In this document: positions 12,901 through 25,880 of the stretch, piece by piece
Layout: each line of letters opens with the position of its first letter
How positions within the stretch are numbered: the stretch's first letter is position 1
Source of the DNA: Moringa oleifera
Taxonomy: Eukaryota; Streptophyta; Magnoliopsida; Brassicales; Moringaceae
Reading direction: 5' to 3'
NCBI GenBank assembly: GCA_021397835.1
Contig: JAJFZO010000581.1
Location: 682,001-746,000 of the forward strand
DNA length: 64,000 bases
The notes under the pieces: model-generated
What the model was told of the DNA's origin: nothing
Databases searched by the model: none
The model's input: the letters and a program-made list of their open reading frames with translations, nothing else
Position numbers and translations under genes: made by a program

Positions 12901-14322
12901 GAAGACAGGCAAGCCTCCAGTTTTATTATGGAATCACCTCAATATTTACTTTTCCCTCTCTGATTTAACAACAATTGGAGACTTTATTTCATAGATACTA
13001 TTTCTCACTGCTTAGTATTGTTTTTGTCTCTCCACTAATATTATCATCCAGAGATCACGTAAACAATAAAATAGTTTTTGATATAGGCACTGATTATTTT
13101 ACTTATGTATAGATTGTATGTTCCTTTCTTGTCCGAGATATGGGTATTGACTGGCGTATGGGAGCTGAATGGTTCGAGACATGTCTTTTGGACTATGATC
13201 CATGCTCCAATTATGGAAACTGGACCTATGGAGCAGGTGATTGACCTGAAACAATTTTTTTTAACAATTATGTGCATGTGTTCTGTTTGCAAAAGAGTAC
13301 ATTTGCAAGCATGCTTATGGTTAAAGTGTTCTCATGAATGTGTTGGCATCCAGAGGAGTTCCATTGCAAAACTATGGATGTCAGCAGCAGGCTGCCAATG
13401 AACCTTGTCCTTGATAGATGTGGACTGGGAAACACCATAGGTAGTTTTTATGGAACATAATGCTGTTGAAGGTAATGAACTTGGGTAGATAAACTAAGTG
13501 AGAATCTAGCAGAATTAAACAGTAGCATTACCAATAAAAACTTTAGGAGCTTGGAGGAAGATATATCCAAAAGTCTGGACAACCATTAATGAGAATGCCA
13601 TTCCAATAGATGTCTGAAGGTTAACATTTCACCTGTTCTTACTTTGAAGGTGTTGGTAATGACCCTCGAGAAGATCGCTATTTCAGCATCTCCAAGCAAG
13701 TAAGTGTTTCTATCTAATAATTTATGAAAAAGATCACTGTTCTTTTTTGAGCAGCAGTATCAATTATCAGTACCAATGAATAAAATAGGGTAGAGGAACA
13801 AAAAAGATCATTTACATGTAGTAATATGTCTGTATTTCTGGATGAGATGTCAGAGGGATTCTGATGGCTATGATTTGTATTCTGAAATATATAATCCATG
13901 CATGTTATAACAGCTAAGCCATTAACTTGACCAACTACAACCTCTATCTGAAAGCTGTTACGGTTTTGCTTGAAACAAAAAAGGAATGCTCAATCTTGTT
14001 CTATATGAATGCACCCTGAAAGGGTGGGAGTCCTCCAATGAGCTTGGTACAGTCATGGAATCCTCAATATTTCAATTTGTTGCTAAGATATTCAATGCTC
14101 TTGCAGGCACAAAATTATGATCCAAAAGGCGAGTATGTAGCATACTGGTTGCCGCAGCTACAGGAACTTCCAGAAGGTGAAAGGAATTTTCCTGGAAAAT
14201 CATACATGAACCCAGTTGTGCCTCTCAAGTTTGGTAACACCAACAAGCAGCATAGTCAAGAGACGGCCGGGGCTGCAAGACGAACCAATTTCGGGCTGAA
14301 GCATAGAGGTCACAAGAGATAG
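9996..14322 (+). CDS. CRY3: Cryptochrome DASH, organellar photolyase (CRY3)
   Basis: Thirteen exons give 588 codons plus stop: 9996-10416, 10576-10715, 10817-11038, 11129-11254, 11381-11461, 11733-11849, 11941-11987, 12223-12299, 12400-12475, 12839-12908, 13113-13236, 13650-13699 and 14107-14322. The domain opens with [19 protein letters not shown]. Family blocks follow: [76 protein letters not shown] and [20 protein letters not shown] (flavin and antenna-cofactor fold). CRY-DASH proteins repair UV-made pyrimidine dimers in single-stranded DNA; Arabidopsis CRY3 enters chloroplasts and mitochondria, and the ~85-residue N-terminus here has the same look. The frame extends upstream to 9963 without an ATG, so 9996 is the first usable start. 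Introns 3, 5 and 10 appear to use GC donors (AAG/GCATGA, AAG/GCAAGA, CAG/GCAAGC). The C-terminus is basic and Gly/Arg-rich. Confidence 0.95.
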
Positions 14323-15537
14323 ATGAATGAAGGAGAGGAGACGTATCTTACCCATTTAAAAAATAGGGTGTCAATGGTTAGAAGACGCAAGTCTGTTGGA
14401 GATTTGGGTTGCAATGGGCCAGCAGATGGTTCTTTTTCACAACTCCCAACCTTCTGGTTTTCTTCTATTATTGCAATATTTCAATGTGAAAGAGATTCCT
14501 GTCATTTGTGAGCAACAATGACAAAACCCTTCATAAATTAGCAATTTATTTAATCAAGAGCTGCAGCAAGATGCATGAAATGCCTCTTCACTAGTGTATC
14601 ATCTGAATTGCCACTTAGCTTTGAGTACAGGCAAAACTACTACAATCTCTGATGTCCAAAATTTACGTGGTACTATTTCTTGAAGGCCAATCTCCAAAAG
14701 AACCCTGACTTGAGAGAATTGAGCGGTAAGGATTTCCAATTGAAATCGTCAGGTAACACCCCCAACCCCGAAGTATCATTTCACTGGTATTAATAATTAA
14801 AGTCCAGAAATCTCCTTTATAAACCATGTCATTTTCTTTAGGAACCTATTCTTCATGGCACCAGACGAAGTGATTATAATTTTTTTAATTTGAGCTGTGT
14901 TATTATAATAAATTTTAATAAAATCAATGATTAAAATTTTATTTATTATTTATATTATTATTATAAATTAAAAAAACATTTTTTAAAAATTTATATTTAA
15001 AAATTTAATGTAAGTTCAGATTAATAAAAATATGTATCTAAATATATATCAAATTTTTGTCCATTAAGTGTTTAAACGTATCTGCACGTAATCATATTTA
15101 AAAATATCAAATATAACCAAATAAAATAATATCATCCTATTAATGTGAACCATGCCAGCCAAAAAATATACTAGTCCTGAGCTTGACTAAAGCATCACCA
15201 TTTAATCTTCCAAGGGCCTTTCATGAACATGTGATCGAACTCATGCAGTATTTATGTTCAAATGGCCACTTCCGCTATAATGGAGCGCCGGAAGCAATGG
15301 GCCAACAAATTTGGGAACTAATTGGGTTGGGCCTCAATCTCTGCGACAGCCAGAGCGTTTACCGCTAGTTTCACAGCTGCTGTAGAATAGCAGTGTGTGA
15401 GAGGGAGAGGCGGAAAGGCAGGGTTTTGGCCATTGCCTCGTCGACGAATCATACGAAATCTGTCTTTGCCCGTTTCAAATGATTCAGAGTTAAGTGCGGC
15501 TAGGATTTTCTGTTAATACGAAGAGAGCGCATACCCA
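14323..15537. other. Intergenic region with promoter elements of the PPR gene
   Basis: The CRY3 3' flank comes first, then a low-complexity AT-rich stretch (about 14870-15150). Nearer the next gene are two TGGGCC site II-type elements, at 15298-15303 and 15328-15333, about 200 bases before the PPR start codon. Such elements are common in promoters of plant organelle and translation genes. No coding sequence is recognised. Confidence 0.55.
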
Positions 15538-18208
15538 ATGGCTGTAAGTAGATCTTTATCAATATAATATTCCCATTGGTTTCTTGTTTATCTCAGTGAT
15601 ATGGCTTACCGACGATTCCTCATTGGTTTGATTTAAATGTGATTTAATTGCAGCTATCGTTTGCCTGCGGAGAAGTATCATCACAGTTATCTTCGCATGT
15701 GATTTTCCTTCGGTTCTTGAATCAAACTCTTGACTCCATCAAGCACAATGTTGCCCAGATCTTGGGTGGCATTTTTTGCTGCAACCCCAACATCGATTTG
15801 AATGTGAGGTAGCTTCTTTTCTTGTTTATTTATTTATGCTTTTGCCTCAACATGTGTTGAATTGTTGCGAAGAAGGGAAGCTTTGTAAAGTTTTCGAGCT
15901 TGGATTTTGGGGATAGGAAAACAGACCTTTAGTGGAGTAGGCCTTCTTATTTGAGCATCAACGAAGTGATTGCTTCTTATTGCTCATTAATTTGTTTTAT
16001 AATCTGTGAACTTGAATACATTGTTAAAGGACTCGCAGGGATGGGGACAGGCTGCCTTCTGCTTTTAAAGATGTCATGTGGAGCGTTGGTAATCAATACC
16101 AGTTGAAAACTAAAGAATGGTTTTTGAAAAAGGATTGCGATAACAAGGAAGATCCACAGGCAGTTTTCAATGCATTAGATGCAATGTTGAAGGACAGTCT
16201 GGAGCGTTTGAGGATGATGAGGTCAGCTTTTCAGAAAACAGTTGGAATTTTTAGGAGTAAAATTTCATGAACTGTTTTAGATGCTTATATGGCCATTTTT
16301 TGAAGCAAAATATGTTTTTGCATGCAAGATACAGGAAATCCGTGTCTATGAATCAAAACTTGAATGCCTTTGTCATTCTTCTTTTACTTGAGTATAATTT
16401 GACTGAGCTCGCTGAATGATTTTCTAAGGACAGGAAGATTGAAATATATTGGATGTTTGCTCTCATGAAGTTGCTGCTATGAGTTGTCAAGTTTTTATGA
16501 GATGCATTATAGTCTCACTGATATGAAACTACATTGTCACTAGTCTATATTGCATATGGAAGCAGAGAGAAATGTTTCGGAACCTTTGACTTGTACTGAT
16601 GGACTATAAATACTATTATATTTATGGTTTGAAGGATTGGCATTCAAATAAGAGCTTTGATTGTTTATTTGACTATTTCGGGTGTCCTTGTCAATGATTT
16701 GATGAGTTATAGAAGAAACAAATACCTATTCTTTAACATTTTCCAATACTTTCTTGAAATATTGTAGGGAAAGCATATTTGTGGAAAAGATAGGCTTTAC
16801 AGGGTGCACTCTGGAAGCTGATTACTCTAGGAATATATGTATAGTAAGGGATTTGTGTTTGGAAGGGAAGCTGGGAGCAGCTCTGTGGCTGCGGAGAAAA
16901 ATGATACAAAAAGGCATTGTTCTAGATGTGATTACACACAACTACATTGTAAATGGGCTATGTAAAGCTGGTGACATGGGCAAGGCAGATTGGCTTATTA
17001 GGGAGATGTTAGAAAGGGGACCCTCTCCGAATTGTGTGACTTACAACACCTTTATTAAGGGTTATTGCCTTACCAATAATGTGGATAAAGCTCTCTATCT
17101 CTTCTCCACTATGACGAATTCTGGTGTTAAGCCAAATAGAGTTACTTGTAACATACTTATACATGCGCTATGCAAGAGAGGTCTTCTGGGTGAGGCCACA
17201 AAGCTGCTTGATGAGATATTAGGTGATGATAGTAACAACGCAACCTTAGATCTAATTGCCTCAACTATACTTATGGATGGTTGTTTTAAGAATGGAGATA
17301 TGGTTCAAGCTTTTAGTCATTGGGAGGAAATGCTTCAAAAGAATACCCAAACCGATGTTGTTGCATATAATGTCCTTATCCATGGATTTTGTTTGAGCCA
17401 AGACATGAATATTGCATATAAATACATTTGCGAAATGTGGAAAAGAGGTTTTGTTCCTGATGTTTTTACCTATAATACTCTTGTAAGTGCTCTTTGTAAA
17501 GAAGGAAAATTCGATATAGCATTTCATATCCATGGTATTATGTCAAGAATGGGAGTTTCTCCTGATCAGATCTCGTACAAAGTGATTATCCAAGGCTTAT
17601 GTATTCATGGAGATGTACTTAAGGCTAATGAGTTTCTCCTTAGTATGTTAAAGAACTCAATCGTGCCAGATCCTCTTATATGGAACCTTGTAATTGATGC
17701 TTATGGAAGGTATGGAGATTTTGATAATGCATTCTCTGTCATAGATCAGATGTTGGCTTATGGTGTTGCACCAAATGTATATACGTTTAATGCATTGATT
17801 CGTGCACAATTAAAAGGAGGAAACATTGCTGATGCTTATTCTCTCAAAAATGAGATGCTTTTAAGTGGCATTTCCCCTGATGTGGTCACTTATAATTTGC
17901 TGATAGGTGCTGCTTGCAACTTAGGGCAGATTCATTTTGCACTTAAATTATATGAAGAAATGCTGAGAAGGGGATATGAGCCAGATGTAATAACTTATAC
18001 TGAACTAGTTAGAGGTTATTGTAGGAGAGGTAACATGAAGGATGCAGAAGAGCTTCTTTCTAAGATAGAGAAATCTGGTTTACCAATTGATCATGTTCCG
18101 TATCAGGTACTAATTAGAAAATACTGCACCCTGAGGGAGCTTGAGAAGGCATTTAACCTCTATCAAAAGTGGCTGATGAGGAATGAATGGGTCTGTCATC
18201 TTCAGTAA
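15538..18208 (+). CDS. Pentatricopeptide repeat protein (At5g24830-like)
   Basis: Exons 15538-15543, 15654-15808, 16039-16221 and 16768-18208 join to 594 codons plus stop, close to the 593 I recall for At5g24830. The first exon carries only two codons (ATG GCT). The last exon encodes about twelve consecutive 35-residue PPR motifs of the P class (for example VVTYNLLIGAACNLGQ and VFTYNTLVSALCKEGK), with no E or DYW editing domain. P-class PPR proteins bind organellar RNA base by base and support its processing, stability or translation. The organelle and RNA target are unknown. The N-terminal ~115 residues before the repeats include HNVAQILGGIFCCNP. A start inside exon 4 (16754) would drop the conserved upstream exons and also lie in intron sequence. 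The next sense gene is 3.9 kb away. Confidence 0.92.
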
Positions 18209-21200
18209 ACTAAAACGGTGGATACACATAGCAGAAATATGAAGTTGGGTTGCAGGCCATCTATTCTTCTGAATGAACTCATTATAATGGCCACTGAGGA
18301 GGGCAAATCTTGCATATTCTTTCATGAGGTATATATCTTCTTAATGTCCTACTCTGCTTATCTTGTCTGCTGAAATCCTTGTTTGAATTGATCAGCACTT
18401 AGCGGTGATTCTAGCATTCCATATAAAAATGTTATAGTAGCTAATATGATGTTTTCAATATTTTTACTGGTCTTTAGCTTACTGTAAGAGATGTTACATG
18501 AGACTTATCATATATTTCCGGTTAGTTGATGTGTCGAAGATGATATGGTTAAGTTATTATGAAATATTCAAAAGCCTGATTTTTTCTGTTTCTGTTTCAG
18601 AAGTAAAGTTAGTCACATATTAGCTTTCCTTGTTTTCCTTTACTTTTAGGCTGTATTGTTTGGAAATTTGTGTGATAGTTAGCATAAAACTGACGGGAAA
18701 GTTTGGCCTCTTCTTCTTTTTTTTTTGGCTAAAGCTTAATTTCTTGGTGCCTTGAATTGTTAGAAAAATGATTAGTGCCAAAACATTCTGAATTTTGAGA
18801 AGGTACCTGCCTATTCCCAGAGAAAAGTAAGAAGTATAATAAATGTGCAAGTTATTACTGAGATTTGATTAGTTGTAAATGAAGTGGAAACAAACTTCTG
18901 AAGCATGAAACAACTTTTTTCCTGTCCTCAGAACTTGGTCTTCAGATGTCTCAGTGCCGGTGTCAAGGCAATGATAACAGACTGAACAACCACCTTCGAG
19001 ATTGCTGAGGTATTTAGCTGATTTTTATGCCATATTTGTTGGACTAGCTTAATGATTCTGGTGATACTATTAAGATTAAGATTTACAGTATTTGTGCTTA
19101 CTTGGGTTTTAATTGGACTCAAAGCATCATGAGGCCCTAAAGGGTCTTCTCAAGAACCCTAGCCAGCTTCCTCATTGTCAAGGGCTGCTGTCAGGATGTG
19201 CTTTTTTGTCTTGCTGATTGGTCCAGAAGATGAACAGACCAGTGCCACAACTACTCTCATGGGCAAGGGACAGTGTACCTCTTAAATTCACCATCCACAC
19301 AGCAATGCAGTAAGAATGGCATTTGGCAGGTTGTTTATTGAAGAAGAAACAAACATGAAATCTTTATTCCTTTCTTGGCTCAATTTGTTTTCTTTTTTAG
19401 TTTTTACAGGCTTAAGGTGATGAGGAAGCAACAGACGCTAGCAAACATGACTTGGCAACTTGATTGCAAGTAACAACTTCAGGATTCACCAGACTTCTGC
19501 ATCAGTGTACTTTTTGAAGTTCAAATTCAGATATTGCAGATTCCATGCTAATATTTTTTGAAGTTACATGTGATTTTTTTTGCCATCTTTGTACCTGCAA
19601 AACCAGGAGCTAAAGGTTGACAATTAGTTATCATTTCTTAAGTGTCAAGTGTATATATTTTTATGTTACAAATGAGAAGAGCCAAAGCGAGAGAAGTTTG
19701 AAGGAATGAGTTCCTTCTATTAAATATGGAAATTAAATTTGCTACCCAATTTTGGTGATGTTTGAATAGGGTGTAAAAGCCACTCAATTCCCATCACATT
19801 AATTTTTTCACTCATTCTTCTTTCTCTTCCTCTTTTTCTGCTTGCCATCGAACTGTATGTCTGGCTGCAAACACCATGGCAAGGTGGTTACAAATTTTGT
19901 AATGTTATGTATCTCGGACGTGTATTTTATATACATATTTATATGTATATATTTATTTATTTATAGATTTTTTTTTCACTCAATTTTCTTTCTATTTATA
20001 TTTTAATTATTTTAGATTTTTTAATCTTTTAAATTCATTTAATTGAATTTTTCAATTCTTTTTAATTTTTCTAAAAATATTTTATACTTTTTTCACATTC
20101 ATCTTTTTTTATAATTGTTATTTTTATAATCCATTAATTTATTTTTTATCAATTTATTTTTTTCATAAGATTTTCATGAGATGTTTTTATTTGTTTGAAA
20201 TTCACATATAATTTACTTTGTGAAAGTGATGCGTATAAAAATTTACTAAGTGATTTTGTGAGGTATAATGTTAGTATTTTTCATACCTCAACAGTAAAAT
20301 ATGCGTATAAAAACTTTATTAATTATTACATGTTTTTAATGATACTATTGATTTATATATTATTTTATTATTGAGATTATTAATATTATTGATTGATTAA
20401 AATACTGCAATTATGAATAATAAATAGTTAGAGTTTGTTTAAGTATTTGATTTACATTGCAAATTGTTTAATATGAGTGAATATTTAACTTGTTATTACA
20501 AATGTTTATAAATATAAATAGATATTTATATTATAATTGTAATTGTAAATATTAAAAATTATTTTATTTATTATAAATTATTTAATATGAGTGAATAATT
20601 AACTTGTTGTTATAAATGTTTATAAATATAAATAGATATTTATATTATGATTGTGATTGTAAATATTACAAATAATAAATTGTTTAATAGGAATGAATAT
20701 TTAACTTGTTATTATAGATGTTTATAAATATAAATAGATATTTATATTATGATTGTGATTGTAAATATTATAAATTATTTTATTTTTTATAAATTTATAA
20801 TCAATTTGACAATACTAATGATAGAGAAATTGATAACTCATTTCAAGTGTCATTTTTAAAAATTGATAAGAGGTGTGAAATATTGTTTAAAAAAATAAAA
20901 GAGGTTCATCGTCATCAAGCTCAAGCATTAAGCTTGAAATTCTTTAACAATTTCTTTTAAATTTGTTGATGAAGATAATAACTTTAATTTTTTATAATAG
21001 TGAAAATAACATGAAAGATATTTTTTAATTTTAATTATTATAGTCAAAACAAATTCTTCTAAACAAATATTTTTAATATTTTCGTGGAACAAGAATTTAG
21101 CGAGTGAAAATGTATTGGATGAAAAATATTTATATATGAATTCAGATTTAATTTGAGCACGAGAGTGTTTTAATGGTTGAATTAATATACAATTTGGATA

Positions 21201-22126
21201 ATAATTAGTAGATAAAAATAAATTATATTTTGTTAAAAAATAAATTAAGATAACTATGTAATTTTTAATTTTTTTAATCTCTAAGAGGATGCATAAATTT
21301 TTGTGTAATTTGAATTATTTATTTTTTAAAATAGTTACTTAATTGATTTTTATTTTATAAAATAATTAATAATTATTTATTTTAATTAAAATATATTTAA
21401 AGTTTTTAAAAATTAAACAAATAAAAATAAATTAAAATTATGTATCAACCCAAAATTGTTTTAAACTTGAATCAAAATTAGAATGAATTCAGGATAAAAT
21501 TAAATTAAAATCATTTAAAACTTAAATCAAAATTAGAATAAATTCAAGAATATAATTAAATTAATTTTAAATTAAAATTAAATTAAAATCATGATCGTAA
21601 TCATTTTCAAATTGAATCTGAAATAAAACTTAAGTCTCTTTTAAGCTGAAACTTCATTACAATTAACATTGAAACTTAACAATTTAGATGTCGGTAAATT
21701 AAAAAGGAATAGAATCAAACCCGAACCAAACCATTAGTTAGTGGTCAATTTTATCCGATTAACCAAATAGGTTTTATATGTGCATGTCATTACCCTTATT
21801 GGTTTAAAGCTCTTGTGGCACCAAAGACGTGGCTAATTTGTAATGGTTAAGGTGAAGGTCTTACATAGGCTGGGCCTTCAGCGTGGGAAGTAATCGGCGA
21901 AGTTAATGGTCTTACACCCAGCGACACGGGCCATCAATTAAAAAGCCTCGGCTCTGCTTTTATTTTGGGCTTTTCGTTTACGGCTGTGCGGTGGGGCAGC
22001 GGCACTCGTTGCCCGTTGGTCAAAGACAGTGAGCAGAAGGGAAAGAATAGTGGTGGTAGTGCAGAACTTAAGTAGCTGTGTCTCTATTCCTAATCCAGGT
22101 CTTCTTTTTCTCTCTCTAAAATCTTA
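18209..22126. other. 3.9-kb intergenic region, mostly AT-rich
   Basis: The first ~1.6 kb follows the PPR stop and may include a long or spliced 3' untranslated region, but I recognise no protein in it. From about 19,900 to 21,750 it is very AT-rich and holds a short tandem repeat (separate entry). The last 300 bases turn more GC-rich and carry TGGGCC at 21871-21876 and TGGGCT at 21966-21971, likely promoter elements of the KH gene. Confidence 0.55.
20461..20800. repeat. Three-copy AT-rich tandem repeat, unit ~95-114 bp
   Basis: Copies begin at about 20461, 20575 and 20677, with a partial fourth near 20772. Each contains AAATT.TTTAATA.GA.TGAATA, TTAACTTGTT.TTA, a GTTTATAAATATAAATAGAT block and ATT.TAAATATTA. 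The units differ by indels, so this is an old tandem duplication. Confidence 0.85.
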
Positions 22127-25100
22127 ATGGCTACTCAACCCGCCGTCACGGTGAAGATGGAGCCCCCGGAATTAGATGCTCCGCCACCATCATCAGCGAT
22201 GGTGGCATCAGGCGCCGTCGCCATAGTGAAGACAGAGCCAATTGAAGCAGAACCAGTAGCAGAAGTAGAGCCAGAAGCGGGAGCAGGAGCACAGCAACAA
22301 AAGCTACAGATTCAACAAGCAGAAGAGGAAAAAGCGAAGTGGCCCGGATGGCCGGGAGACAACGTGTTCAGGCTGGTCGTGCCCGTGGTGAAGGTGGGGA
22401 GCATCATCGGACGCAAGGGTGAGCTGGTCAAGAAGATGTGCGACGAGACTCGCGCCCGCGTTCGCATCCTCGAGGGTCCCCTCGGCACCCCCGATCGCAT
22501 AGTCAGTCTCGCTATTCACATTGTGCACTTTCCTTTCTGGCGTCTTTGGTTGTTTTTGATTTACTTGCATGCGCTGAAATTGTTCTAACCCTCTTTGGGG
22601 AAGTGTGGTGCAGTGCCCATTGCTTTGAAGACAGATGATGCATAGCTTTTTTCTGGTCTCTTCCGGTGTTCTCAGAAAACTGCATTTCATGGAACTCTTG
22701 TCCCTTTTTCTTTTCTGGGTTTTTTTTTTTTTTTTTTGGTTTGGGGGGGAGGGGGGTGTGGGGAGGGGGTGTACAGAAAGTGCATTATTGTGATGTCAAA
22801 GTAGGAAATAGCCTTTAGCATGCTAAATTTGTGATTTCAAAGTTTGATACTGAGTTTAGAATCTATTCATCTCTGGATTAGGAAAAGGGGGCCTTTGATG
22901 TGGTCTAATAGTACTTAATTCCGTTAATCTGAGTATTCTGTGGCATTTACATGACCATATCCTTTTTCAGCAGCCTAGTCAAAGGAGTAACCATTTTGTG
23001 ATGACTGGGGGATTGGCATTTTTCAATTTTATTTTCCCATTTATAGATAGCGCTAAGAGGGATAGGTTTGGATGCAGAACAATTTTTTATGACTTATATT
23101 TTCCCTTTTTTCTGAGATATGCTTTTTTATGCTTCTTTCAGGTTCTGATATCTGGAAAGGAAGACCCAGATGCACAACTGTCCCCTGCAATGAATGCTAC
23201 AATAAGAGTGTTCAGACGTGTTGCTGGTTTACCTACCAGTGAGGTTGATGATTCAATTTCAGCAGGTTCTGTAGCTGCATTTTGTTCCATAAAATTGTTG
23301 GTAGCATCCTCGCAAGCAATCAATTTAATTGGAAAGCAAGGATCAACAATTAGATCAGTACAGGAGAGCTCTGGTGCATCTGTACGTGTTTTATCAGAAG
23401 GTGCCTATAAGCTGTTTTTATCGATATGGGAACCATTTAACAGAATTCTTTTGCATCATACTGTAGTTTAATGCAAGCACCTTCAATCTTCTGTATCCCT
23501 CCTTCAACTGTGTTTATGTAACAATAGTTTAACATATTAAATACCTTGAGTGATTATACTCTTTATGTTTGCATTTAATTGACGTGTGAGATTGTGTGCT
23601 TTATGTTGATTATATCATATATTTAGTTCATGTTATATGTATCATCCTTTTGCCACTTCTATGATAGATTTATAATCATTTTTCTTGGCTTTTAGTCCAT
23701 GAGGAATTACTTTTATGTGGTTCCTCAGCTTGCTTTAAGTCTAATGGTGTTATGTGTAGTTTTACAAAATGAAGAAGACGAGAAATTTAGAATGGAAAGC
23801 TGGATTACATGGGTTTTCCCTGCGTGGTATACCTGTTTATAACTTATAAGTTAATGTGTCCAAATACTTTCTCTAGTTTCTAGCTTTGCACTTTGTTTTT
23901 GGGACTAAAATCACAATTCTTGGAATTATTTTATTAGATGAAGTGCCTCCATACGCTACTTCTGATGAGAGAATTGTGGAGATACATGGTGAGGCTGTAA
24001 AGGTTCTTAAAGCATTAGAAGCAGTGTTAGGACAGCTCAGGAAGTTCTTGGTTGATCATAGTGTCATTCCAGTATTTGAGAAAACTGTAAGTTTCAGCCT
24101 TTCAATTTGTTTGGTATATTTTAGGTGGTTGTAAAATTAATGCATTCTTTTTTGTCAGTACAATGCACTCATATCACAGGATCGTCCAACAGATACCTGG
24201 TCTGATAGATCCAGTTACCATTCTGCTTCTGCGTATCAAACTGGGATTGGTTCTGAGTATTCCCTGTCATTGAAGCGGGATCCTCTATATGACCGTGAAG
24301 CACATCTAGATTCAAAGGTTCCACAATCTCGACTGTCACTCTATGGACAAGATCATGGACTCAGTGGAATACGATCAACTGGACTTGGTCGTACTGCAGC
24401 ACCAGTTGTTACGCAGGTTGGTTTCTTGTTTAGTCCTCATCATCATAATCATCGTTTCAAACGGAAGTGTTAGTTTTCTGGTTACTGGTATTGTCTTGTC
24501 TACTACTAAGGTACTTAAGTAATAAGTTGGTAATTTTGGTTGATGACAAGAATACCAATGTGTAGTGCTACATAGACATGGATGCTCACTTTTGATGGAC
24601 TTTCTGTGGATCCCAGAATAACTCACCTTTCTTTCCATGCAAGTTGCGGTTAGGAGAATTACGTGGAGTGCTATCCTTGTTAAGTTCATTACAATATATG
24701 TTTCTCCTTGTGTTGTTTAAAAGGCATGTTAGGAAGTATGAACTGTTTTCGTTTTCAGAAATTATCCCAAATTTTTATCGTCCATGAAGTACTCCTTGTA
24801 TTTTTGGGACCATTCCATGTTGTCCTGTGTCCATCTTCTCTTGAGGTGGTCATGATCGTCATCATTATATATCCAGATGACACAAACAATGCAAGTACCT
24901 CTGTCATATGCTGAGGACATCATTGGGGTTGGTGGATCCAATATTGCCTACATCCGTCGTACAAGTGGAGCAATCCTCACCATACAAGAGAGTCGAGGTT
25001 TACCTGATGAGATCACTGTGGAGATAAAGGGCTCTACTTCACAGGTTCAGATGGCTCAACAACTTATACAGGTATAAGTTTTTAATGTTACTATGGTTAA

Positions 25101-25880
25101 AAAGAGGTACTAGTTTTAAGTTTTACTGTCGTTCATTCTCCTCATATTTGGTGCAACTCATATTTTTGACTTTGGAATATTCTTCTTTTTGCTTTTGACA
25201 CTTTTTAACTCTGTTAAAACCTGGTATTTAGTATAGTGGGTATGATCTTTCATGCTCTCAAGCTCAATTAGACAGTGGTTCCCTGTTTCACATTCCGCTA
25301 GTGGTGTTTGAAATCTCACTGTTGTTTTCTCTCCTATGGTAATTGGTAACATTTTTTATTTTGGAAAACTTTTCACTTTGACAATTTTATCTTAGAAGCT
25401 GGTGTTCGCTCTCATGCTGTTAGTCCAATTGGAAACTAATTCCCTGTGATATCACAATGGTGATTGTCTGCTTGGATATTTGGTGGTTTGCTGCCCACCA
25501 ATCTTTCAGATCAAGTAAAAGGGATAGGATGCCCTTGGGTTAGACAGGACGTTTGAATATTGTCTGGTTTGTCTGTCAAAGTTTTAATTCTCTGAAAATC
25601 TGTAATGACATTGCAAGGAAATTCAACGGCTTTAAAGTGGTGTTCCTATGTGCAGGAGTTTATTAGCAGTCACAAGGAACCGGCTCCTAGCATGTATGGC
25701 AAAGTTGACGCCTGTCTCAGTGCGTACTCAGACTTGCCAGACAGCTCCTCCTACACTTCATCCTCATATTCATCACGTGTAGGAGGATATGGATCTTCTA
25801 GTATTGGTGGATATGGATCCTCCAGTGGCAGTGGATATGGGCGCTCCAGTTTAGGAGGGTACGACAATTACAGATTCTAA
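22127..25880 (+). CDS. Triple KH-domain RNA-binding protein (PEPPER/FLK/PCBP type)
   Basis: Exons 22127-22501, 23142-23400, 23938-24086, 24159-24416, 24877-25071 and 25656-25880 give 486 codons plus stop with GT-AG borders. The N-terminus is acidic and Ala/Pro/Glu-rich. Three KH domains follow: KH1 at ~80-135 with its GxxG loop GRKG at 95-98; KH2 at ~173-245 with GKQG at 189-192; KH3 at ~352-412 with GVGG at 364-367. The C-terminus from ~430 is rich in Ser, Gly and Tyr, with repeated GGYGSSS-type units like a low-complexity RNA-granule tail. KH proteins of this plant group (PEPPER, FLK and poly(rC)-binding relatives) act in pre-mRNA processing and flowering or pistil development. I cannot name the exact orthologue. 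Intron 1 holds a striking G-rich tract. Confidence 0.92.
22743..22769 (+). other. Potential G-quadruplex in intron 1 of the KH gene
   Basis: Four G runs of 7, 6, 4 and 5 bases are separated by A, TGT and A, directly after a run of about 18 T. The spacing meets the usual G3+N1-7 rule, and the tract lies on the sense strand, so it would be present in the pre-mRNA. Folding itself is inferred. Confidence 0.7.

Noticed and set aside
11039..12909. CRY3 as a pseudogene because three exon ends lack GT
   Set aside because: All exons join in frame, all family blocks are intact, and GC donors with good surrounding bases explain each site.
20461..20800. Regular repeats that might suggest a CRISPR-like array
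   Set aside because: There are only three long, diverged AT-rich units without constant-length unique spacers, in a plant nuclear context. It is a simple tandem duplication.
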